Shown: positions 25,246 to 33,030 of the stretch, piece after piece
Layout of the letters: each line of letters starts with the position of its first letter
Position numbering within the stretch: position 1 is the first letter of the stretch
DNA from: Akkermansiaceae bacterium
GTDB taxonomy: Bacteria; Verrucomicrobiota; Verrucomicrobiia; Verrucomicrobiales; Akkermansiaceae
Direction: 5' to 3'
NCBI GenBank assembly: GCA_026421245.1
Contig: JAPKDJ010000036.1
Span: 1-37,878 of the forward strand
Length of the DNA: 37,878 bases
Notes under the pieces: model-generated
What the model was told of the DNA's origin: nothing
What the model saw: only the letters and a program-made list of their open reading frames with translations
Database searches by the model: none
Program-made: the position numbers and the translations under genes

Positions 25246-26706
25246 GTGAGCTACCAGGTCTTTGCCAGAAAATACCGCCCCCGCACTTTTGACGATGTCT
25301 TGGGTCAGGACCACGTTGTCCGCACCCTGCGCAATGCCATCGAACAAGATCGCCTCGCCCACGCCTACCTTTTCGTCGGACCTCGCGGCACCGGAAAAAC
25401 CTCCATTTCCCGTATTTTCTCAAAAGCCCTCAACTGTCCTAACGGTCCCTCCATCGACTTCGATCCCGATGATCCCGTCTGCGTTGAGATCGCCGAGGGA
25501 CGCGCCCTCGACGTCCTCGAAATTGATGGGGCTTCCAACAACAAGGTCGATGAAGTCCGCTCACTCCTTGAAACAGTTGGCTTTGCTCCTGCCAGCAGTC
25601 GCTTCCGCATCATCTACATTGACGAGGTTCACATGCTCACCACTGGCGCCTTTAACGCCCTCCTCAAAACCCTCGAGGAGCCCCCTCCCCACGTCAAATT
25701 CATCTTCGCCACCACCGAACCCAACAAGATTCTTCCCACCATCATCTCGCGCTGCCAACGTTTTGACCTCCGCCCCATCCCCACGGACATTATCGCCGGA
25801 CACCTCCAGCACATTGCCACTGAGGAAGGGGTCAAAATCGATGACTCCGCTGCTTGGGCCATTGCCAAGGGTGCCGATGGTGGCATGCGCGATGCCCAGT
25901 CCATGCTCGACCAACTCGTTGCCTTCTGCGGAAACGAAATCACGGAGCACAATGTCCTCGATATTTTCGGGTTCACCTCGCGCGAAACGGTCGCAGCTCT
26001 TCTCCTTGGCATCCTTCAGAAAGACCCTCGCCGCATTCTTTCCGTCATCTACGAACAATTCGAGAAAGGAAAAGACCTCTCCCAGCTCCTCGGCGAAGTC
26101 GTCGGAGCCATTCGCGCACTTGTCGTCGCCAAGCTCGATCCCTCTGCCGGTCGTGAAGGTTTCCCTGAGGCCCTCTGGACCGACCTCAGCAATGCCTCTG
26201 AATCTCTCAAAGCTGATCGTTTCCTTGCCATCATCGACACCTTTTCCGAAGCCGAGGCCCGCATGAAGTGGACTTCCAATAAACGCCTGCATCTGGAAAT
26301 CGCTTCACTCAAAGCTATCCAAAACCTTCAGGAGATTCGTCTTAGCGATGTCATCACCACCATTGGCAAGGCCGACCCCGAAGAAATTAACGCCGCTCTT
26401 TCGGGAAATCCGCCAGCACCTTCCGCAGCGCCCCAACCTAAGCCGGAACCTGCTCCAGAACCAGTCCGACCACCATCGCCTGACACCGAAAATCTCGACC
26501 CCATTGATAAACTCATCGCGAGTGCTCCGGATGTCGCAATCGACCCCGACCCCGATCCAATCCGCCTCAACCCCGATCCAAAACCGGATCAGCCCAACAA
26601 TAAGAAAAATAAAAAAGAGGCCGCCGCCCCGGAGCACGATGAATTTCATAACGATCCACTTATTGTGGAAGCCCTTAAAGTCTTCAAAGGTCGCTTGATC
26701 ACCTGA
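25246..26706 (+). CDS. dnaX: DNA polymerase III subunit gamma/tau
   Basis: A 486-residue ATPase of the replicative clamp loader. The AAA+ core is clear: FARKYRPRTFDDVLGQDHVV, Walker A GPRGTGKTSISRIFSKALNC, SNNKVDEVRSLLETV, Walker B IIYIDEVHMLT, ALLKTLEEPPPHVKFIFATT and sensor 1 with SRCQRFDLRPI. The zinc module normally has four cysteines; here only NC (about residue 63) and PVC (about 78) remain, so zinc is probably not bound. A proline- and aspartate-rich linker (about 385-455) precedes the short end DPLIVEALKVFKGRLIT, shorter than the tau C-terminus of E. coli. The start is a GTG at 25246. Expected neighbours ybaB and recR are not here. Confidence 0.95.
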   Translation: MSYQVFARKYRPRTFDDVLGQDHVVRTLRNAIEQDRLAHAYLFVGPRGTGKTSISRIFSKALNCPNGPSIDFDPDDPVCVEIAEGRALDVLEIDGASNNKVDEVRSLLETVGFAPASSRFRIIYIDEVHMLTTGAFNALLKTLEEPPPHVKFIFATTEPNKILPTIISRCQRFDLRPIPTDIIAGHLQHIATEEGVKIDDSAAWAIAKGADGGMRDAQSMLDQLVAFCGNEITEHNVLDIFGFTSRETVAALLLGILQKDPRRILSVIYEQFEKGKDLSQLLGEVVGAIRALVVAKLDPSAGREGFPEALWTDLSNASESLKADRFLAIIDTFSEAEARMKWTSNKRLHLEIASLKAIQNLQEIRLSDVITTIGKADPEEINAALSGNPPAPSAAPQPKPEPAPEPVRPPSPDTENLDPIDKLIASAPDVAIDPDPDPIRLNPDPKPDQPNNKKNKKEAAAPEHDEFHNDPLIVEALKVFKGRLIT

Positions 26707-26731
26707 AGCCGTCCTGCTCCAAAAACAACGT

Positions 26732-27736
26732 ATGATTTACCGACGTCCATGGCACCCTGTGCCAATGGCGCTGCTGGGCCTTTCTCTGGCACTGCATCTT
26801 TTTACCGTAATCCTCTACGTTCGACTCCCTCTCCGATTTGCTGCATTCACAGTTTTCCCAATCTGGGTCTGGGGCTCAATCGGACTGATCTTGGGAATCT
26901 TCTCCTTCATTGTTTACCGCGCCCGTCTTTCTCTCCTCACCGTCCTCATCTGGACCTTCACGATTCTTATCATTTCCGATGAAGCCCGCTCTCTGGGTCG
27001 CCTCGGCATCGAGCCTCTCGTAGAGGGCCCACCCAAGCGCCATGCCGGCAGCAAAGTTCTCCGGGTCATCACCTTCAATTGTGCCGGTCGCACCAATCCC
27101 ACGGACGCAATCCGCGGATTCAAACCAGACATCATTTTCCTTCAAGAAATCCCTTACGCCTACCATCTCAAGCACCTCATCGATGAACTCTTCAACGGTG
27201 CCGGCGACTATCGTTACGACCGTTCCAAAGCCTGTGGAGTCATCGTCCGGGGAACCATCAACAGCCAGATTAAGGTTCCCAAATACCGCAGCCAGCTTCT
27301 CTCGGCCGAAATGCCGAATGGACGCCACCTTCAGCTCCTCAACGTCCACCTCCAGCCTGCGGCCACCAACCTCCGCTTATTTGACCGCGAGTGCTGGCAT
27401 GAGCACAGTCACAACCGTAACCTCCGTCAAACCGAGCTCTCGTACGCTCTCAGCGTGCTCAAACAAAAAACCTCGTATCCCCGCATTCCCACCATCATTG
27501 CAGGTGACTTTAATGCACCTGCCAATGACGTGGTTTATCGGCTGCTCGAGCCGGAATTCACCGATGCCTTCAATGAAGTCGGCACCGGCTGGGCCAACAC
27601 CTATCACCGGGCACTCCCCCTCTTGAGAATCGACCACATCTATGGCTCCGAAAAGCTTGTCCCCGTCCGCTCTCGCACCTTTAAGCGAGCCAAATCGGAT
27701 CATCGAATGGTCGTCGCCGACTTTATCTATCGTTAA
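26732..27736 (+). CDS. Membrane-anchored endonuclease/exonuclease/phosphatase-family protein
   Basis: A 334-residue protein with three N-terminal membrane helices (about 10-30, 36-60 and 65-82) and a C-terminal EEP-fold catalytic domain (about 105-334). The EEP motifs are all present: ITFNCAG, IIFLQE (metal-binding Glu), LNVHLQP, IIAGDFNAP (catalytic Asp-Asn), RIDHIYG and SDHRMVVADF (catalytic Asp-His). The family cuts phosphodiester or phosphomonoester bonds in DNA, lipids or other substrates; the specificity of this membrane-anchored branch, common in Verrucomicrobia and Planctomycetes, is unknown. The active domain is likely outside the cell membrane. It starts 25 bases after dnaX and overlaps the converging DUF3820 gene at the stop codons. 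Confidence 0.88.
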   Translation: MIYRRPWHPVPMALLGLSLALHLFTVILYVRLPLRFAAFTVFPIWVWGSIGLILGIFSFIVYRARLSLLTVLIWTFTILIISDEARSLGRLGIEPLVEGPPKRHAGSKVLRVITFNCAGRTNPTDAIRGFKPDIIFLQEIPYAYHLKHLIDELFNGAGDYRYDRSKACGVIVRGTINSQIKVPKYRSQLLSAEMPNGRHLQLLNVHLQPAATNLRLFDRECWHEHSHNRNLRQTELSYALSVLKQKTSYPRIPTIIAGDFNAPANDVVYRLLEPEFTDAFNEVGTGWANTYHRALPLLRIDHIYGSEKLVPVRSRTFKRAKSDHRMVVADFIYR

Positions 27737-28041
27737 AAGTCTGTATTTGGCCGCCTCTTCCGGACCGACACCCGGCCACCGCGGGCTCTGCGGATCGGTT
27801 CGAAAATCTGGTCTGCTCCCGTTGCCTTGATTTCAGACACCATCGCCATCAATTCACCCAACCGACCCTTGGGCCATCCTCGCTCCGCGAACCAAGTAAA
27901 GTATTCCGGAGGCAAATCAGTCAATGGCACTCCTCTGGGTGGGTAATGCTCAGGCCCATATTTCCCGAAGGGCATATGAGCCTCCGCAATCTCACTTAAG
28001 AGATTGCGAAAGTCCTCGCGATCGATCTCGGTGAAGTCCAT
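27733..28041 (-). CDS. DUF3820-family small protein
   Basis: A 102-residue protein of the DUF3820 family. The recognisable core is MPFGKYG, LTDLPPEYFTWFAERGWPKG and LGELMAMVSEIKATG, close to the family pattern of PFGKYKG, L-P-YL-WF, and GELG. The C-terminus is basic (RRARGGRVSVRKRR). The function is unknown; some members are listed as quorum-sensing-linked or nucleic-acid-associated, which I would not extend to this one. The start is ATG 28041 (a TTG one codon upstream adds one residue). It ends against the stop of the EEP gene. Confidence 0.82.
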   Translation of the reverse strand: MDFTEIDREDFRNLLSEIAEAHMPFGKYGPEHYPPRGVPLTDLPPEYFTWFAERGWPKGRLGELMAMVSEIKATGADQIFEPIRRARGGRVSVRKRRPNTDF

Positions 28042-28052
28042 CAACGACCGAG

Positions 28053-28796
28053 TTAGTCGTCATTTCCTCCAAACATCTGGAAGAGGTAATAAGCCAACAT
28101 TGTCAGCGAGGAAAGCGCGCCCACCACATAGGTCATGGCAGCCCAAAAAAGAGCATTCCGGGCCCGCCCCTGATCCATCGAAGCCGCGACACCACTCCCT
28201 TCCATCCAAGCCAGCGCCCGCATGCTAGCGTCAAATTCGACCGGGAGAGTCACAAAGGCAAAGAGCGTGGTAATCGCCAAACAGCCCACAAAGAGCCAAA
28301 GGAGTGCCGGCATTTTGAAAGCGATCATTCCCACAATGGAAATCATGAAGATCACGTTCATCATGCTGGAAGCGATGTTCGTCACAGGAACCATCGCAGA
28401 TCGGAACTTCAACCAGACATAGGCCTTTGCATGCTGCACCGCGTGACCGCATTCATGCGCTGCCACTGCCGCAGCGGCAACATTACGCATATTGTAAACT
28501 GCCTCACTCAAATTTACCGTCTTATCGGAAGGATTGTAGTGGTCGGTAAGCTGACCCGGCGTGCTGATGACGCGGACATCCCTGATCCCCGCGTCTGCGA
28601 GCATCTTCTCTGCCACCTCGCGGCCGCTGTAGGGAAGAGGAGCCTGAGAATGCTCACGAAATCGGCTCTTCAATTTATTCCCCACCATCCAGCTCAACAC
28701 CATTGAGCCTCCAAGAATAATCCAATAAAGCATCGGAATCCCAAAGAACCCGCCACTCGACACTCCGGCTGCCAAAACTTCAAATCCGTTTAACAT
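28053..28796 (-). CDS. YugP-type membrane zinc metallopeptidase
   Basis: A 247-residue membrane protein of the zinc metallopeptidase family with B. subtilis YugP. The zinc site is AAHECGHAVQHA (about 113-124), with a downstream family block LPVEFDASMRAL providing the likely third ligand. Helices are visible near 20-40, about 140-190 (two) and 218-240. The block LTDHYNPSDKTVNLSE before the zinc site is typical. Length matches the family (about 225-250). Members may degrade membrane proteins; the substrate here is unknown. It is 11 bases upstream of the DUF3820 gene on the same strand, so they probably share a transcript. The ATG at 28796 is the first good start. Confidence 0.92.
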   Translation of the reverse strand: MLNGFEVLAAGVSSGGFFGIPMLYWIILGGSMVLSWMVGNKLKSRFREHSQAPLPYSGREVAEKMLADAGIRDVRVISTPGQLTDHYNPSDKTVNLSEAVYNMRNVAAAAVAAHECGHAVQHAKAYVWLKFRSAMVPVTNIASSMMNVIFMISIVGMIAFKMPALLWLFVGCLAITTLFAFVTLPVEFDASMRALAWMEGSGVAASMDQGRARNALFWAAMTYVVGALSSLTMLAYYLFQMFGGNDD

Positions 28797-28819
28797 ATCG
28801 AGACTTTAACGACTCATTT

Positions 28820-28848
28820 TTATCCTGCAAGTAGGACCACAATATAAA
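28820..28848 (+). promoter_or_regulatory. Candidate promoter for the coiled-coil protein gene
   Basis: TTATCC (28820-28825) and TATAAA (28843-28848) are separated by 17 bases, about 53 bases upstream of the ATG at 28901. The -10 is good and the -35 weak. The same AT-rich stretch may also serve the divergent metallopeptidase gene. Confidence 0.3.
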
Positions 28849-28900
28849 AGATCCGCTTTTGACAAATCCCACCCTGCCCCTCTATGATCCCCTCACACCT

Positions 28901-29584
28901 ATGAACACCACGAATATCCTCCTTGGAACGACGTCCCTCCTGCTCGTCGTCGGCTTTGCCCTGTCCTTTGGAGGTTTCACCAAGAACCGGGAAAACTCGG
29001 ACAGCAAGGAGGAACTCGCCGCACTCAAGGAAGAGATCGAAAAAATCAAAGCCGAAGAAAGGGTCATTGAACTCAGTCAACTCAGAACGACAACTCCTGC
29101 CCCGGTCATCCCAACCGCTCCAGTGAGCACAGAAGTTGGGCCTGTCTCAGAAGATATGAAACGCGTGATCGAAGCTCAGAAAGATAAGATTGCGAGCCTC
29201 GAGAGTGAGAAAGAAGTCCTTGCGATCGAGAAAGAGGCTGTCGAAAAAGAAAATAATAAAATCTTCGTAGAAAAATCGGAAGCTAAAAAAGAACAAAGCA
29301 TGGCCGCTTTCCGCATCAAGAATGCTCTCGCCATGGGGACCGTCACGACCGCCAACAAAGAAAACGCCCTCGTCATCTTTACCCCCAGCCCCAGCGCCAC
29401 CAACTTCCAACCAGGCAAAATACTCGCCGTGCGCCGCAACACCGGCATCATTGGAACCATCCAGATCGATCGCCTCGCGGAGACTGGAGAATACGTCGCC
29501 ACCATGCGCCCCCACGGCTACTCCCCCGATGGATATCCCGATATTCAACCCGGAGACACCATTATCATCAATCACAAGGGTTAG
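28901..29584 (+). CDS. Membrane-anchored coiled-coil protein, unknown function
   Basis: A 227-residue protein starting at ATG 28901. An N-terminal membrane helix (NILLGTTSLLLVVGFALSFG) is followed by a long charged coiled coil in two parts (about 34-55, EELAALKEEIEKIKAEE, and about 92-135, IEAQKDKIASLESEKEVLAI then a Lys/Glu-rich run). The C-terminal domain (about 145-227) is compact and strand-rich, with LVIFTPSPSATNFQPGKILA and IQIDRLAETGEYVATM, ending PDIQPGDTIIINHKG. The last part resembles small SH3-like or capsule/export-accessory beta domains, but I cannot name it. A TTG 42 bases upstream would add 14 residues and is less likely. A strong terminator follows. Confidence 0.75.
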   Translation: MNTTNILLGTTSLLLVVGFALSFGGFTKNRENSDSKEELAALKEEIEKIKAEERVIELSQLRTTTPAPVIPTAPVSTEVGPVSEDMKRVIEAQKDKIASLESEKEVLAIEKEAVEKENNKIFVEKSEAKKEQSMAAFRIKNALAMGTVTTANKENALVIFTPSPSATNFQPGKILAVRRNTGIIGTIQIDRLAETGEYVATMRPHGYSPDGYPDIQPGDTIIINHKG

Positions 29585-29610
29585 CAGGCTGCCGACCTAT
29601 TCCGCAGACA

Positions 29611-29637
29611 AACCCGGGAAAATCTCCCGGGTTTTTT
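29611..29637 (+). terminator. Rho-independent terminator
   Basis: A 9-base stem AACCCGGGA/TCCCGGGTT (29611-29619 and 29625-29633) with a 5-base loop, followed by a T run to 29637. It lies 27 bases after the stop of the coiled-coil gene. Confidence 0.88.
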
Positions 29638-29819
29638 GTGCGCGAAAAATCCGCTGAAGAATCCCTGCCTCTACTTTTAGTGGCGGCGAAAGGGTTTCAC
29701 TTCATCCTGTCCCAACGCACCAAACCTTTTCCGGCGATCGTGTCTTCACGAACCACACTTCATGCGAATGCGAAAAACAGCCCCCCCTTTCGGACGCCGT
29801 CGCCGGCCTGCTTCACGGC

Positions 29820-29933
29820 ATGAAAAAGCCCGATGAAGTCATCCCGTTCATCGATTGGGTGAGAGAGAAGAATCCTCACTGGCTTCTTCAAGCCAACGGA
29901 AGAACACAAACTCCGATTGATGGCTCTTTGTAA
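29820..29933 (+). CDS. Short orphan frame, possibly the end of a broken gene
   Basis: From ATG 29820 the frame codes only 37 residues: MKKPDEVIPFIDWVREKNPH and so on, ending IDGSL. The frame is open back to 29658 without a plausible start, with protein-like sequence before the ATG (LSDAVAGLLHG). It may be the C-terminal remnant of a lost gene or a tiny real gene. No family recognised and no ribosome binding site seen. Confidence 0.25.
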   Translation: MKKPDEVIPFIDWVREKNPHWLLQANGRTQTPIDGSL

Positions 29934-29949
29934 AAAGGCCGCGAATTGA

Positions 29950-31089
29950 TCACCACTCCTTCGTCAGCCCATACCGCCCAGCCAACTCCAGAAGCTCTCC
30001 TCGCATCGGCCACTCATCAGGACGGTCACATGGACCTTCATGACGCTTGCTCGCACCTTTTAGCATCATGCAGCCAGTGTTATCGCCCATCGCACGAATC
30101 GCTTCTATTTCCTCTTCAGAAAATCTGAAGTCCTCCGGCGTCGCAGCGTAGTCACGAATCTTATCTTCAATCGGCACGGCATCGTCACCGGCCTCCTGTA
30201 TCACCGTTGGCACGACACACTTCACCGGATTCTGAGAAAGATTCCACGCCGAAGCAAATTGGATCAAGCTGAGCCCATGCCTCTCCGCGATTTCGAGCAT
30301 CGGAGCCATCGCATCATTGCCTCGCTCAACCCAGCCATCAGGTCGATACGAGCGATGATCGCCCGGACGGAATTCATGGCCCGGCTTCATGTCTCCATGA
30401 AAAAGACCACCGTAGTCGACCACGCGGGTCAGGACATCAACCTTGTTCGCCTGAGCTGAACTTAAAACGTGCTGACCGGGCCACGGCTCCAGCGGATTCA
30501 AAATAATCATCGCCCAATCAAGAACCTCGCCAAAGTTTTCGAAGACGTGCAAGAGATCGAGAGTGAATCCATTGGCCGGCCCCGGGGCAATTCCCAATCG
30601 ATGGGAAAGGCCTTCTTCCTTGAGCCCGTTCATCCCCTTCCAAACCGCTTCGCTGGTGTAACCAATCTCGTCAGGGTTGTGCAACATGACGAGATCGAAG
30701 TGATCGGTCCGGCAATTCTTAAGCGAGCTTTCACACGCCCGGCGAAGGAAATCATGGTAGCCCGCTGCTGAGCGAAGGGAGGGACTGGTAAAACGCGGGT
30801 ATCCTTTGCTGCCCTCACGCTCACCATCCACAAAATCGTGCCCCAGCATCCCCACCAGACAATAACTGTCACGAGAATAGCCTGACAGCGCCTCTCCCAG
30901 AGCGGCATCCGCTTTTCCCTGACCATAAACATCGGCTGTCACAAAAGTCCGGATTCCCGCTTCGTAGGCGACGCGGATGCACTCCTGATAGCGAGCCTCC
31001 TCCAGGACCTCACCGAAGTGCATGTATCGTCCACCACTCCAAGTGCCATAGGCTGTCCGCGTCAAATTCATGGGAGGAATAAGCGGCAT
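29950..31089 (-). CDS. Aldo/keto reductase
   Basis: A 379-residue cytoplasmic oxidoreductase of the aldo/keto reductase fold that uses NADPH to reduce aldehydes or ketones. Family residues are visible: GTWSGG near the start, FVTADVYGQGKADAALGEAL with the catalytic Asp and Tyr, SLKNCRTDHFDLVMLHNPD with the active-site His, and later the segment LSLIQFASAWNLSQNPVKCVV for cofactor binding. Between the two it has a family-typical stretch LGIAPGPANGFTLDLL. It is somewhat longer than the common 320 residues. Substrate unknown. It is divergent from the small lipoprotein gene at 31172; a 12-base inverted repeat lies between them. The ATG at 31089 is used; an ATG six codons further in is possible. Confidence 0.88.
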   Translation of the reverse strand: MPLIPPMNLTRTAYGTWSGGRYMHFGEVLEEARYQECIRVAYEAGIRTFVTADVYGQGKADAALGEALSGYSRDSYCLVGMLGHDFVDGEREGSKGYPRFTSPSLRSAAGYHDFLRRACESSLKNCRTDHFDLVMLHNPDEIGYTSEAVWKGMNGLKEEGLSHRLGIAPGPANGFTLDLLHVFENFGEVLDWAMIILNPLEPWPGQHVLSSAQANKVDVLTRVVDYGGLFHGDMKPGHEFRPGDHRSYRPDGWVERGNDAMAPMLEIAERHGLSLIQFASAWNLSQNPVKCVVPTVIQEAGDDAVPIEDKIRDYAATPEDFRFSEEEIEAIRAMGDNTGCMMLKGASKRHEGPCDRPDEWPMRGELLELAGRYGLTKEW

Positions 31090-31111
31090 AGCCCGCGATC
31101 TTTCAAGCGGG

Positions 31112-31158
31112 ACTTTTTGAATCTCCTCATGGAGCTTGACCCCACCGATTCAAAAAGT
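31112..31158. repeat. Inverted repeat between divergent genes
   Basis: ACTTTTTGAATC (31112-31123) and its exact reverse complement (31147-31158) are separated by 23 bases. It is located between the aldo/keto reductase start and the lipoprotein start, where an operator or leader hairpin would be expected. Function is inferred from position. Confidence 0.45.
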
Positions 31159-31171
31159 GAAAAACCCCTCA

Positions 31172-31669
31172 ATGCGCGCCCTTTTTCTCCTAGCCCTCGC
31201 CGCCGTTTTTCTGCCTTCCTGCTCCGATAGCCTCTCTGACTCTGGCAACATGGGCTCACTCCCTCCTCCCAATGTCCGCAAAGCCCAAATTGCGGCCGAA
31301 CCTCGGGGTGACTTTTACTACGGTCGACGCTATTTCGTCAAAAAAACCCGCTTTTGGGGCTACCTACGTACACCCGGCCAGTCTGCGAAAAACGCCAAGC
31401 TGGTCATTTTTAACGAAGCGAAAAAGAAGAACCCCGACCGATTTCAAGAGGATGGTCCGAGCCCCAACTACGGATTCGACAACAACTACGAATACAAAAT
31501 CTACGGCCGCTACACCGGTCGCACCTTGTATGAGCCCAATAGCAACCAATTCCTCCCCGAATTTCTGCTCACGAACTACGACCTCATTACCAGGGAGCCC
31601 GGGTGGCTCTTTTCGCCTTCCGACTACTACAATCCGGTCCAGGTCACCCTCCTTCCAACACGATACTAA
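31172..31669 (+). CDS. Small predicted lipoprotein, unknown function
   Basis: A 165-residue exported protein starting at ATG 31172 (MRALFLLALAAVFLPSCSDS). The lipobox LPSC gives a lipidated Cys at about residue 17. The mature part is rich in Tyr, Asn and Arg: DFYYGRRYFVKKTRFWGYLR, then YEYKIYGRYTGRTLYEPNSN and FLLTNYDLITREPGWLFSPS. Similar small lipoproteins occur in Verrucomicrobia, but I know no function. A TTG 36 bases upstream is a poorer start. It precedes the nuo genes, with a 28-base palindrome between, so it is probably a separate unit. Confidence 0.75.
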   Translation: MRALFLLALAAVFLPSCSDSLSDSGNMGSLPPPNVRKAQIAAEPRGDFYYGRRYFVKKTRFWGYLRTPGQSAKNAKLVIFNEAKKKNPDRFQEDGPSPNYGFDNNYEYKIYGRYTGRTLYEPNSNQFLPEFLLTNYDLITREPGWLFSPSDYYNPVQVTLLPTRY

Positions 31670-31672
31670 TAT

Positions 31673-31700
31673 GGACTTTGTGAAATATTTCACAAAGTCC
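31673..31700. promoter_or_regulatory. Perfect 28-bp palindrome upstream of nuoD
   Basis: A 28-base sequence that is exactly its own reverse complement (half-site GGACTTTGTGAAAT) lies 3 bases after the lipoprotein stop and 43 bases before the nuoD ATG. There is no T tract after it, so it is not a standard terminator. It could be a terminator hairpin working with Rho or a dimer-binding operator for nuoDEF; I cannot decide. Confidence 0.6.
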
Positions 31701-31743
31701 TTGCGACCCCCGTGGAACGGGAGTTTCATCTTGCTGTCTTAAC

Positions 31744-33000
31744 ATGAGCGAGACCACGACTTACGAGGCTCCGGATGCTGCCGCTGTGGCAGCAAAAGCC
31801 GCAAACGATTACCAGGCGGAGACCGATGATGTCCTCGGCGAAAAATTGGTGCTTAATATGGGCCCCTCCCACCCCGCGACCCACGGCGTTCTTCGTCTCG
31901 TGCTCGAGCTGGACGGCGAAATCATTGAAAAGGCCGAGCCTCATATTGGCTATCTGCATCGTGGCGATGAAAAAATCGCTGAGAACATGCACTACAACCA
32001 GTTCGTTCCCTATACCGACCGGTTGGACTACCTCGCTCCTCTTGCCAACAATGTTGCCTACGCTTGCGCAGTCGAAAAACTCATGGGCTGGGAACTCCCG
32101 CCCCGAGGCCAGGCTCTCCGCGTTCTATGCTGTGAATTGGCCCGCATTTCCTCGCACATGCTTGGCGTCGGAGTCTGCGCCATGGACGTGGGCGCGATGA
32201 CCGTTTTTCTCTATACTTTCGCCGAGCGTGAAAAGATCTACAACTTTTGCGAGCAACTTACCGGAGCTCGCTTCACGACCTCCTACACCCGTGTTGGCGG
32301 CCAGATCCGCGACATGCCAGAAGGACTTGACCAAGACATTCTCAAATTCCTCGATGAGTGCGAAAAAACCATCGACGAGATTGCCGCCCTTCTTAACAAG
32401 AACAAGATCTACCTCGAGCGCATGTGCGACGTTGGCACCATCAGCAAAGAGGACGCCATCAGCTATGGCATGACCGGCCCAAACCTCCGCGCCTGCGGAG
32501 TCGCCCGCGATCTTCGCAAGGACAGCCCCTACCTCGGCTACGAAAAATACGACTTCGACGTTCCCATCGGCGAGAACGGTGATTGCTACGACCGCTACCT
32601 CATCCGCATGGAGGAGATGCGCCAGTCCATCAAAATCATCCGGCAGGTCCTCGCCGACTTCCCCGAGGGAGAAATCAACGTCGGCGACGCAAAATCAACT
32701 CTCCCTGATAAAGAGCGCGTCCTCATGTCCATGGAGGAGTTGATCCACCACTTCATCGTGGCCACCCAGGGCATCGAAGCACCAGAGGGCGAGGTTTACT
32801 TTGCCGCCGAAAACCCAAAGGGGGAACTCGGCTTTTACATTCATTCCAAGGGCGGCGGAGTTCCCAATCGCCTAAAGATCCGTGCGCCGTCTTTCGTCAA
32901 CCTCAGCATCTGCTCCGAGCTTCTCAAAGGCCACATGGTCTCCGACATTCCCGCCATCCTCGGCTCACTCGACTTCGTGATGGGCGAGTGCGACCGCTAA
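31744..33000 (+). CDS. nuoD: NADH-quinone oxidoreductase subunit D
   Basis: A 418-residue peripheral-arm subunit of complex I, the 49-kDa homologue, part of the quinone-binding site. Family blocks: VLNMGPSHPATHGVLRLVLE, EPHIGYLHRGDEKIAENMHY, PYTDRLDYLAPLANNVAYAC, RISSHMLGVGVCAMDVGAMT and the end IPAILGSLDFVMGECDR. An extra Ala-rich start (about 30 residues) precedes the core. It heads a run nuoD-nuoE-nuoF; nuoA-C and nuoG-N are not in the window. The gene starts at ATG 31744, 43 bases after a 28-base palindrome. 30 bases separate it from nuoE. Confidence 0.97.
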   Translation: MSETTTYEAPDAAAVAAKAANDYQAETDDVLGEKLVLNMGPSHPATHGVLRLVLELDGEIIEKAEPHIGYLHRGDEKIAENMHYNQFVPYTDRLDYLAPLANNVAYACAVEKLMGWELPPRGQALRVLCCELARISSHMLGVGVCAMDVGAMTVFLYTFAEREKIYNFCEQLTGARFTTSYTRVGGQIRDMPEGLDQDILKFLDECEKTIDEIAALLNKNKIYLERMCDVGTISKEDAISYGMTGPNLRACGVARDLRKDSPYLGYEKYDFDVPIGENGDCYDRYLIRMEEMRQSIKIIRQVLADFPEGEINVGDAKSTLPDKERVLMSMEELIHHFIVATQGIEAPEGEVYFAAENPKGELGFYIHSKGGGVPNRLKIRAPSFVNLSICSELLKGHMVSDIPAILGSLDFVMGECDR

Positions 33001-33030
33001 CATTTTTTCTCCTAACTGATTTCTCGCAAG

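Larger units (their letters stand above)
29585..29949. other. Intergenic region with terminator and orphan frame
   Basis: The left end holds a strong terminator. The rest contains one start-less open frame (29658-29933) that may be a gene fragment. No RNA gene seen. Confidence 0.5.

Noticed and set aside
25262-26266. 334-codon plus-strand frame in dnaX
   Set aside because: It is the second frame of dnaX, rich in Pro and Ser with no motif; the first frame has all AAA+ motifs.
26595-26640. Run of A (T AAA AAA G) in dnaX as a programmed frameshift site
   Set aside because: The zero-frame codons do not give the A AAA AAG layout, and a -1 shift would only shorten the protein by about 15 residues, so it would not make a separate gamma subunit.
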